Origin: an uncultured Bacteroides sp.
GTDB taxonomy: Bacteria; Bacteroidota; Bacteroidia; Bacteroidales; Bacteroidaceae
DNA: 47,547 bases
NCBI GenBank assembly: GCA_905198575.1
Contig: CAJKDC010000009.1
Location: 1-47,547 of the forward strand
Direction of reading: 5' to 3'
Shown here piece after piece: positions 26,621-34,430 of this stretch (positions are counted from its first letter, which is position 1; the number at the start of each line of letters is the position of its first letter). The notes beneath the pieces are model-generated. The model searched no databases. It was given only the letters and a program-made list of their open reading frames with translations, and was not told where the DNA came from. The position numbers and the translations under genes are program-made.

Positions 26621-28609
26621 ATGAGAACCAATTTAAGCTCTCAAATATCTCTGAACCGTGTTTCTCCACGCTATTATCGCCCGGAAAACGCCGTTGAGCG
26701 CTCGGTACTGACACGGTTCGAAAAGCTTCCTACCAATATCTTCGAAACAAGCGAAGAAGGTATTGAACAGGTAGCCAATGAAATTGCTGCCAAGATTCAG
26801 GACAGACAGCGTGAAGGTAAATTCTGCACAATGGCTGTCGGAACAGGTGCATCCCTGCGTCCTCTATTCGCCGAATTGGTACGCAAACATAAAGATGAAG
26901 GATTAAGCTTCAGAAATGTTGTTATCTTCAATCTTTATGAATTCTACCCCATCACTGAAGAAGATGCGGGCAGTACATTCAATCACCTGAATACATTGTT
27001 ACTGTCACAAACAGACATCGACAAACAGAATGTATTCACCATCGACGGACGTATTCCACAGGATGCCATCATCGAACATTGCAAGTTGTACGAACAGCGT
27101 ATCCATACATTCGGAGGTATTGATATTGCCATCATGGGTATTGGCCGTGAAGGAAATATCGGTATGAATGAACCGGGTTCACATGCAAGTTCGGCAACAC
27201 GTCTGATTCTTGTTGGCGCTACCTCACGTACCGAAGCAGCCCGCAACATAGGAGTCGACAAACTTCCTCCTTGCTCTATTACAATGGGTATCAATACCAT
27301 TTTGGAATCACGCAAGATTTACTTGCTGGCATGGGGTGAAGACAAAGCAGATATCATCAAAGATGCTGTAGAAGGAAAGGTTACCGACACATTGCCGGCA
27401 TCTTACCTGCAGCTGCATAACAATGCAACTGTATGTATTGATGTAGCAGCTGCCGCTCATCTTACCCGTATTCAGCGTCCATGGCTGGTTACCAACTGCG
27501 AATGGAACGACAAACTTATCCGCAGTGCAATTGTATGGTTGTGTCTGCTGCTTAAAAAGCCGATTCTGAAACTTACCAACAAAGATTACAACGAGAATGG
27601 TCTGAGCGAACTGCTGGCACTTTACGGTTCGGCATACAATGTGAATATCAAGATTTTCAACGACCTGCAGCACACCATCACAGGATGGCCAGGCGGTAAG
27701 CCAAACGCAGACGATACCTATCGTCCGGAACGTGCCAAACCATTCCCTAAACGTGTTGTTATTTTCTCGCCGCATCCAGATGATGATGTAATCTCTATGG
27801 GTGGTACCTTGCGCCGCTTGGTACAGCAAGGACACGAAGTACACGTTGCTTACGAAACTTCGGGTAACATTGCCGTAGGTGATGAAGAAGTAGTACGTTT
27901 CATGCACTTCATCAATGGTTTCAACCAGTTGTTCGATAACAACCAGAACGAAACCATCCGCAATAAATACGCTGAAATCAAGGAATTCCTGAAAGCCAAG
28001 AAAGAAGGCGATATGGATAGCCGTGACATTCTGACTATCAAAGGTCTGATTCGCCGTGGTGAAGCGCGTACAGCATGTACATTCAACGATGTACCTCTGA
28101 GCCGCTGCCATTTCCTCGACCTGCCATTCTATGAAACAGGAAAGATTGAAAAGAATCCAATCAGCGAAGCCGATGTTGAAATCGTGCTGAACCTGTTGCG
28201 TGAAGTGAAACCACACCAGATTTATGTAGCCGGCGACTTGGCCGACCCACATGGTACACACCGCGTATGTACAGACGCTGTATTCGCTGCTATCGATGAA
28301 GAAAAGAAAGCAGGTGCAGAATGGCTGAAAGACTGCCGTATTTGGATGTATCGTGGTGCATGGGCAGAGTGGGAAATCGAAAACATCGAAATGGCTGTTC
28401 CTTTCAGTCCGGAAGAACTGCGTGCTAAACGTAACTCTATCCTGAAACATCAGTCACAGATGGAAAGTGCTCCGTTCCTGGGTAACGACGAACGTCTGTT
28501 CTGGCAACGCAGTGAAGACCGTAACCGCGGAACTGCTGAACTATATGATCAGTTAGGTTTGGCTTGCTACGAAGCAATGGAAGCATTTGTAGAATATATT
28601 CCACTGTAA
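26621..28609 (+). CDS. NagB-like domain fused to a PIG-L/LmbE deacetylase
   Basis: This 662-residue two-domain protein has an N-terminal part (~40-290) homologous to NagB. Its deaminase catalytic residues are altered: the Asp72 equivalent is Tyr106 (FNLYEF), Asp141 is Glu177 and His143 is Asn179 (GIGREGNIGMNEP). Only the Glu148 equivalent (Glu184) is kept. The phosphate loop GTGAS remains, so it may bind a sugar phosphate without deaminating it. The C-terminal part (~375-660) is a PIG-L/LmbE zinc deacetylase with intact ligand motifs PHPDDD (384-389) and a distal DPHGTH. Databases commonly call such proteins glucosamine-6-phosphate deaminase. A GlcNAc-type N-deacetylase regulated by or channelled through the NagB-like domain seems more consistent with the residues. 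It is co-transcribed with nagB. Confidence 0.88.
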   Translation: MRTNLSSQISLNRVSPRYYRPENAVERSVLTRFEKLPTNIFETSEEGIEQVANEIAAKIQDRQREGKFCTMAVGTGASLRPLFAELVRKHKDEGLSFRNVVIFNLYEFYPITEEDAGSTFNHLNTLLLSQTDIDKQNVFTIDGRIPQDAIIEHCKLYEQRIHTFGGIDIAIMGIGREGNIGMNEPGSHASSATRLILVGATSRTEAARNIGVDKLPPCSITMGINTILESRKIYLLAWGEDKADIIKDAVEGKVTDTLPASYLQLHNNATVCIDVAAAAHLTRIQRPWLVTNCEWNDKLIRSAIVWLCLLLKKPILKLTNKDYNENGLSELLALYGSAYNVNIKIFNDLQHTITGWPGGKPNADDTYRPERAKPFPKRVVIFSPHPDDDVISMGGTLRRLVQQGHEVHVAYETSGNIAVGDEEVVRFMHFINGFNQLFDNNQNETIRNKYAEIKEFLKAKKEGDMDSRDILTIKGLIRRGEARTACTFNDVPLSRCHFLDLPFYETGKIEKNPISEADVEIVLNLLREVKPHQIYVAGDLADPHGTHRVCTDAVFAAIDEEKKAGAEWLKDCRIWMYRGAWAEWEIENIEMAVPFSPEELRAKRNSILKHQSQMESAPFLGNDERLFWQRSEDRNRGTAELYDQLGLACYEAMEAFVEYIPL

Positions 28610-28639
28610 CAAACCTTCCTTAATTAGGAAATAATATAA

Positions 28640-28680
28640 GCGGTTGTCATACCTCCATGGTAAGGCAACCGCTTTTTTTG
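28640..28680 (+). terminator. Terminator of the nagB operon
   Basis: A 7-bp perfect stem (28640-28646 with 28666-28672), extended by weaker pairing, is followed by seven T (28673-28679). Confidence 0.88.
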
Positions 28681-28700
28681 AAGAATAAAATTCAGCTGTA

Positions 28701-31472
28701 TCAGTTCATTCTGTTGAACTTATAGCGAAGTGAAACCATGAAATAGCTACGCAACTGCTCAGCATAGCTTTCATAAAAACCATTCGACGTAGCCGATCGT
28801 TGCAGATTCTTCCGCTGACTCAATATATCAGCCCAGATTGCAGAAATTTCAGCACGCCGTTCTTTCCCAAATTTCCAGGTAACCTTGATATTCCATAAAG
28901 CTTCATTTTCATTTTCGTTATCCAGATAACTGCCTCCGCGTATACAGTAAGCAAAATCAGAATCTACCTGAAAATGGGCAGGAAGCTGTGCCGAAACTAC
29001 AGCTCCTAGAGTATAAGTACGCGTATAGGTATTACTGTTTTCCAGCACACTCAACTGGTTTTTATATTGCTGGAAATCCCACGAACCGTTCAAGTCAATA
29101 TTTCCCCACGACGGCAAATAAGAAACCTCCCCAAAAGCATTGATACCCGATGCACGCGTAACACTCTCTTTCAGTTCACTTCCACCGTTTTCGTTTACCA
29201 GACCCACATTGTGATTATAGTTCCCCCCTGCACGTGCGGCAAGTTTAAAACTCCCCAAACGCTTCTCATAATTGGAACTTCCCATCACACTCCAGTTACC
29301 GTTTATATTGACCGGATAAGTTTCCTGTCCTCCGGTATTAGGATTATACAGCGTGGCAGGAGTCACTCCATTAAACTCCTGATTACAGACGATATAAGTC
29401 GAAATTCCCTTGGCATAATTACTAAATGATAAATTCAGATAATGCTGATACGATGCCTTCAGATTCGGGTTACTCCGGCTGATATACACAGAAGAATGAT
29501 AGACAGTAGGCGCCATCAGATCGTACAGCGAAGGTTGACGCGTATTACCGTTATACCGTATACCTATATCATAACCATTCTTATTATACTGCACAGCCAA
29601 GGAAGGCATCCACTCCACCGAGTTTCCCAGTGTATCTACCACATGACTACCATCCGTCTGGTTCAGCGTTCTGTGCTGCGGAGTAAGGGTTACCCCACCA
29701 TACATTTTCCAGACTTCGCCTTCATAACTATAGTTCAGCGATATCGCATGCTTCAACGTACGGCTGTTCCGATAGTTACTCAAACTATCAATCCGATACG
29801 ATTCATATCCTTCCGGCAAATCCGTCACATTCTCATCCTCGGTCAGTCTCATTAAATCGTACACTTGCTGCGATTGTTTTTCCTGCTGAATCCCGAAAGC
29901 ATACGATACTTGCAGACTATTCTTTTTATTGAAACGCCAGGTATAATCCAACCGCAAATCATGATTGACAGAGCGAGTAGGTGCATCCTGATATTGATGC
30001 TGCCAGTCGACAGAATCACGCCCCAGAATATCCTGCAGCTGAAAGAAAGTAGTACGCGATGTTTTAAATACATCATTCTTTTGCTTCGTATGATATAAGC
30101 TATACGAAACTCCCAAGCTACTTCCCTCCTCATTCAATTTCCGGATCAGACTGGTATAGACATTATATCCCTTATTGTTTGACGCACTGGAATTATTTTG
30201 CAAAGTCTCATTCATCCGAATACGCTTGTCGGTCTGTTCGAATCCTTGAAACGGATTCAACAATCCCAGCCCCGGATTATCATTGAATTTTGCAGTATGC
30301 GCCTCCGAACTATTGTCAGACCAGTTCATATTCCCTCCACCGGTAAAATGAAACATCGTCTTCTTATCAATATTCCACAAAAAGTTCAATGAAGAATAAA
30401 AAGAATTATGCAAACTTTCCTGTGTCCGTTCAGCTATACTATACTGATTTTGCTCCGTCAGATACAGTTCATTCCGCGAAGTGGACACATTCCCCGTTTT
30501 TGTATGATTGTATCCCACATTGGCCGAAAGCTGAATATCTTCACTAATCTTTCTGGATACATTTCCACTCAAATGCCCTGCCCGGTTCCCATCATACAGT
30601 GAAGTAAAATTCCGGTTTCCAAAACTACCGACAAGACCCAGATTTTCGCCATTCTCCTTAAAATTAAAAGCCTGCCCTTTCGCATCATATTTATCTTTCG
30701 TGCCATATCCTCCTTCAATACCCGCCATAAGCGTACCAGTCACGCTTTTCTTCGTCTGCAAGTCGAGCACATAGTTCTTTTCAGGTCCTTTTACCCCCGT
30801 CATCTCTTCCTCTTCCGTAGCCTTGTCATAAACTTTAAGGCGGCTTACAAAATGAGCAGGCAGATTTTCCAAAGCCACGCGAGTATTCCCCTTGAAAAAC
30901 TCTTTCCCGTTCACGGTAATCTCAGTGATTTTTTCTCCTTTATACTCGATTGATTTCGTTTTTGGGTCAAAGCTCAATCCTGGAATACGTCGGATTAACG
31001 CCTCCAGATAAGCTCCATCCGGTATTTTATACGCTTCGGTATTGTATACCGTAGTATCCCCTTTCTGCTCTACCGGCTGCATAACCGCTGTTACCACCAC
31101 TTCATGCAGCGTCTCAGCATCCTCATGCAACGTCAACGTCCCAGCCTTCACATTCTTCTCCTTACCAGCAATTTCCATATAAGCAGAAGCACAGCCAATA
31201 AAAGAAGCGCGCAACAGATATTTTTTCGAAAAATCACAATTGGCTTTCAGACAAAACTCTCCCTTGTCATCACTGGTAGCACCCGCTACAAAAGACGAAT
31301 CGGGCAGCAACAGCAAAGCCACATTGGCATACTCCACATCGTGCAATGCTTCCTCCTGTGCCGATTTCATTACGACCTTTCCGCACACAGTCCGGTTAAA
31401 CACCTTACTCTGCGCAAAGGCAGACCAAGGAAGTATTATACATAGCAATAGAAAAACAGTTATCTTATACAT
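28701..31472 (-). CDS. Outer-membrane beta-barrel, TonB-receptor-like, with carboxypeptidase-regulatory domain
   Basis: This 923-residue outer-membrane protein has a signal peptide (residues 1-20) and a carboxypeptidase-D regulatory-like beta-sandwich (~28-110). A plug-like segment follows (ALIRRIPGLSFDPKTKSIEYKGEKITEITVNGKEFF), then a long beta-barrel of the outer_membrane beta-barrel (OMP_b-brl_3) type ending in SLRYKFNRMN. It is not a SusC: there is no SusC signature and no SusD partner. Its ligand is unknown. It lies 31 nt after a small lipoprotein gene and is probably co-transcribed with it. Its codon usage and AT content are ordinary for the region. Confidence 0.85.
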   Translation of the reverse strand: MYKITVFLLLCIILPWSAFAQSKVFNRTVCGKVVMKSAQEEALHDVEYANVALLLLPDSSFVAGATSDDKGEFCLKANCDFSKKYLLRASFIGCASAYMEIAGKEKNVKAGTLTLHEDAETLHEVVVTAVMQPVEQKGDTTVYNTEAYKIPDGAYLEALIRRIPGLSFDPKTKSIEYKGEKITEITVNGKEFFKGNTRVALENLPAHFVSRLKVYDKATEEEEMTGVKGPEKNYVLDLQTKKSVTGTLMAGIEGGYGTKDKYDAKGQAFNFKENGENLGLVGSFGNRNFTSLYDGNRAGHLSGNVSRKISEDIQLSANVGYNHTKTGNVSTSRNELYLTEQNQYSIAERTQESLHNSFYSSLNFLWNIDKKTMFHFTGGGNMNWSDNSSEAHTAKFNDNPGLGLLNPFQGFEQTDKRIRMNETLQNNSSASNNKGYNVYTSLIRKLNEEGSSLGVSYSLYHTKQKNDVFKTSRTTFFQLQDILGRDSVDWQHQYQDAPTRSVNHDLRLDYTWRFNKKNSLQVSYAFGIQQEKQSQQVYDLMRLTEDENVTDLPEGYESYRIDSLSNYRNSRTLKHAISLNYSYEGEVWKMYGGVTLTPQHRTLNQTDGSHVVDTLGNSVEWMPSLAVQYNKNGYDIGIRYNGNTRQPSLYDLMAPTVYHSSVYISRSNPNLKASYQHYLNLSFSNYAKGISTYIVCNQEFNGVTPATLYNPNTGGQETYPVNINGNWSVMGSSNYEKRLGSFKLAARAGGNYNHNVGLVNENGGSELKESVTRASGINAFGEVSYLPSWGNIDLNGSWDFQQYKNQLSVLENSNTYTRTYTLGAVVSAQLPAHFQVDSDFAYCIRGGSYLDNENENEALWNIKVTWKFGKERRAEISAIWADILSQRKNLQRSATSNGFYESYAEQLRSYFMVSLRYKFNRMN

Positions 31473-31503
31473 AAATCAAGTTCAAATGAAATACATTCGG
31501 AAC

Positions 31504-31941
31504 TTACTGTTCACCTTCGGAACTGTATCCAAGCTCAAAGAATATCCGGTCCACATGTCCCGTCGTATAAACCGGATCTTCCGAATACTCGTATCCCCGT
31601 AGTGTTGTAGTATTTAAATAAGTAATTTCCCAAAAGCCATAGTCAATATACAGATATTTATAATTGGGCGTATAAAATTTCCACGAGATATTGCGGGTAA
31701 ATTCATTGGTATGTCCGGAAGAATAAATCGTTTTAGAATGCATATATCCCGTTCCGTTCTTGCGGAGAAAGTAAACCGTTTCAAAAGTCTTTCCTGACTC
31801 TTTAACCACACTCTTCCATTCCTTGTCTACCAGATTCAATACTATATCATTCCGGTCGTCCAGATAATATCGTTCATCATCCGTACAAGCTGTAAGAATG
31901 ACAACAGCCAGCAGACCTACCAACCAATTTCTCATACGCAT
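31504..31941 (-). CDS. Small hypothetical lipoprotein
   Basis: This 145-residue protein is not recognised as a named family. A lipoprotein signal is clear: basic N-terminus, hydrophobic core, lipobox ILTAC with Cys20, followed by Asp-Asp, a +2 residue that does not exclude surface export in Bacteroidota. The mature part is rich in Tyr, Thr and charged residues and has predicted beta strands (WKSVVKESGKTFETVYFL, NISWKFYTPNYKYLYIDYGF). This resembles the small lipocalin-like or DUF-type lipoproteins common in Bacteroides. It is the first gene of a pair with the outer-membrane barrel. Confidence 0.75.
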   Translation of the reverse strand: MRMRNWLVGLLAVVILTACTDDERYYLDDRNDIVLNLVDKEWKSVVKESGKTFETVYFLRKNGTGYMHSKTIYSSGHTNEFTRNISWKFYTPNYKYLYIDYGFWEITYLNTTTLRGYEYSEDPVYTTGHVDRIFFELGYSSEGEQ

Positions 31942-31996
31942 TAAAATTTTGCAATTAACTTATTTAGCCGGAATCAGAGCATCCAACTGTTATCCA

Positions 31997-32004
31997 CAAA
32001 AATA
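31997..32004 (-). promoter_or_regulatory. Putative -7 element of the lipoprotein-barrel operon
   Basis: Minus strand TATTTTTG matches TAnnTTTG, 56 bases before the lipoprotein start. No clear -33 element. Confidence 0.37.
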
Positions 32005-32110
32005 ATGTTTTTAATATCAACAAGCACTTCTCCAGACCTAAACCCAACGAAAGTCTGCATTTCTTAACCTATATTGAGACTTATTACCCGTATAAAAAGA
32101 CAACTTCAAA

Positions 32111-32154
32111 GAAAGAAGAAAGGCTGCCTTCTGCCTAAGCAAAAAACAGCCTTT
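32111..32154 (-). terminator. Terminator of the GH2-GH20-GH92 cluster
   Basis: An 8-bp perfect stem (32119-32126 with 32147-32154, 20-nt loop) is followed on the minus strand by a TTTCTTCTTTC tract. It lies 24 bases after the GH92 stop codon. Confidence 0.68.
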
Positions 32155-32177
32155 TGTTGCCTTATAGGATAGGATGA

Positions 32178-34415
32178 TTACTTACACTTGAAAGTAATCT
32201 GTCCAGCCTTAATCAACTGGTCGTGTGTGATACGATATTTGTTTGTTTTCTTATCGCCCATCCAAACTTCCTTGATATATTCGCCTTCACCGCCTTCTTT
32301 CTTGATAACCAGCTTGTCGGTTCCCCAATACTTAGGATCCAACTTAATGGTTACCTTGTCGAATACCGGTGTAGTCAGTGTATATTCAGGAACACCCGGA
32401 CAGTCAGGATAGAATCCCATCATACAGAAAATTGCCCAGCAAGACATTGTTCCGGTATCATCATTACCCGGCAAGCCGTTCGGCTTAGTAGAATAATACT
32501 TATCAAGCAATTCTTTCACAATTTTCTGAGTACGCCATTCTTCACCTTTGAAATAGCTGAACAAGAACGGATAAGCAATGTCCGGCTCGTTAGCCGGGTC
32601 GTAATAACCTTTATCGAAAATCATCTGCAGTTTGTCTACAAACTTCTTCTGTCCGCCCATCAGCTTACTCAAGCCTTTCACATCGTGAGGAACATAATAA
32701 GTATAGTTCCATGCATTACCTTCGTGGAAACCAGGGCTCGGCTCAAAGTTCTCGCCCTGCTTCGGATCGAACGGTGAGTAGAACTTACCGCTTTGTTCAA
32801 TCGGACGCAGTGTACCGAATTCCTTGCAATAGTAATTCTTATAACCCATAGAACGGTCGTAGAACATCTTGGCATCTTCCTTCTTACCCAATTCTTTAGC
32901 CAGTGTAGAAAGTGCATAATCAGCAATGTAATATTCCAGTGCATGAGATACCGAGTTGTCGTACTGCGATTCCATCGGACAATAACCACGCTTGATATAT
33001 TCATCAATATCCGGACGCATCAGGTTGTCTTTACCCGGTGTAGTAGCCGATTTATACATACCTTCGTACGCCAGGTTGATATCGAAGTCGCGCAAACCTT
33101 TCATCCAGGTATCCACAATAACCGGCAAGCTCGGGTCACCTTCCATCGTCAGCGTTTCACGGCCAAACAATTCCCATTTCGGGAACCAGCCATGCTCACG
33201 ATACATATCCAGCATGGTATGAATCATATCCATCTGACGTTCCGGATAAACCAGTGTCATGAACTGATGAATGTTACGATACGTATCCCACAAAGAGAAA
33301 ACTGTATAGCGGTCGCGGTCTGTCTTCAGAATCTTGTCGCCTTCCATCTGCGGATATTCACCGTTCACATCCTGCAAAATGTTCGGGTGAATCATGGTGT
33401 GATACAAAGCTGTATAGAAGATACCCTTCTGCTCCTCAGTACCACCTTCCACCATCACACGGCTCAGGTCATCATTCCATTTCTGACGAGCTTCAGCGCA
33501 AAGCTGGTCGAAATGTACTCCGGCAGCCTGTTCCTTATCAAGATTCATACGGGCATTCTCGATGCTGACAAAAGAAACACCGATACTAACCTCGATAACC
33601 TCATTTGCTTCAGTATTAAATGTAAACCAGGCACCAATATCATCTCCACTCATCACCTTATTATAGTTAGTGTAGAGTTTATATTTGCCCTGGTCCGAAT
33701 CCCAGGCAGCCTCAGCCTGCATAGGGCGCTGCATCTTCCAGTATCCCTTGCTTTCGGGAGCCTTGTTGATTCGCATTACGAAATAGATAGGGAATACAGC
33801 CTGCGGACAATAGCAGAATGTACCCAGCAATTTCGAACCCTCAATTTCGCGGTCGTTTACAAAACGTACCGAAGCTCCACTTTCATTTGTCAGTCCTTCA
33901 CCCAAATTCATCAGGATGTTACCCTGACCTTCAGGAAAAGTAAAACGGGCCATGCTGGTACGCTGTGTAGCAGTAAGCTCACACTTCACATTGTACTTGC
34001 TTAGCACATTCGAATAATACCCCGGAGTAGCCACCTCGTCAACATACTCACTGCCATACGAACGGTAATCCACATTCAGTTTTCCGGTAGTAGGCATCAG
34101 CAACAGAGAACCCAAATCCGGACATCCCACACCACTCAGGTTTACGTGTGAAAAACCAGTAAGATACTTGTTGTTGATTTCATACGGAGTAGACCACCAC
34201 TGTTTGTCCTTGTCAAACTTGTTTTCGGCAGACCCCATCACATTAAACGGAGTAGCCGACATCAATCCCTGAGGAAGTACAGCTCCCGGATTAGTCGTTC
34301 CGTAGTTGGTAGTACCGACAAACGGATTGACATAGTCAACCGGCTGCTTCTGTCCCCACGACGGCAAGATAGCCAGTAAGGCAGCACTTGCCAGAAAAGT
34401 CATTTTTTTTATCAT
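32178..34415 (-). CDS. GH92 alpha-mannosidase
   Basis: This 745-residue exported glycoside hydrolase family 92 enzyme is a calcium-dependent exo-alpha-mannosidase. The signal peptide is MIKKMTFLASAALLAILPSWGQ. The mature protein starts with the family opening VDYVNPFVGTTNYG. The catalytic-base region GNDDTGTMSCW lies near residue 650, and the helical catalytic domain includes FSLWDTYRNIHQ. Substrate linkage (alpha-1,2, -1,3, -1,4 or -1,6) cannot be told. An alternative start at codon 5 is possible. It is the last gene of a GH2-GH20-GH92 cluster, 15 nt after the GH20 gene, and likely acts on high-mannose or complex N-glycan fragments in the periplasm. Confidence 0.94.
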   Translation of the reverse strand: MIKKMTFLASAALLAILPSWGQKQPVDYVNPFVGTTNYGTTNPGAVLPQGLMSATPFNVMGSAENKFDKDKQWWSTPYEINNKYLTGFSHVNLSGVGCPDLGSLLLMPTTGKLNVDYRSYGSEYVDEVATPGYYSNVLSKYNVKCELTATQRTSMARFTFPEGQGNILMNLGEGLTNESGASVRFVNDREIEGSKLLGTFCYCPQAVFPIYFVMRINKAPESKGYWKMQRPMQAEAAWDSDQGKYKLYTNYNKVMSGDDIGAWFTFNTEANEVIEVSIGVSFVSIENARMNLDKEQAAGVHFDQLCAEARQKWNDDLSRVMVEGGTEEQKGIFYTALYHTMIHPNILQDVNGEYPQMEGDKILKTDRDRYTVFSLWDTYRNIHQFMTLVYPERQMDMIHTMLDMYREHGWFPKWELFGRETLTMEGDPSLPVIVDTWMKGLRDFDINLAYEGMYKSATTPGKDNLMRPDIDEYIKRGYCPMESQYDNSVSHALEYYIADYALSTLAKELGKKEDAKMFYDRSMGYKNYYCKEFGTLRPIEQSGKFYSPFDPKQGENFEPSPGFHEGNAWNYTYYVPHDVKGLSKLMGGQKKFVDKLQMIFDKGYYDPANEPDIAYPFLFSYFKGEEWRTQKIVKELLDKYYSTKPNGLPGNDDTGTMSCWAIFCMMGFYPDCPGVPEYTLTTPVFDKVTIKLDPKYWGTDKLVIKKEGGEGEYIKEVWMGDKKTNKYRITHDQLIKAGQITFKCK

Positions 34416-34430
34416 ACGCTATCGTTTGTG

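Noticed and set aside
26621..28609. Frameshift or sequencing fusion of two separate genes
   Set aside because: One continuous frame of 662 codons joins the NagB-like and PIG-L domains with a long linker domain. I recall the same domain order in other Bacteroides proteins, so it is a real fusion.
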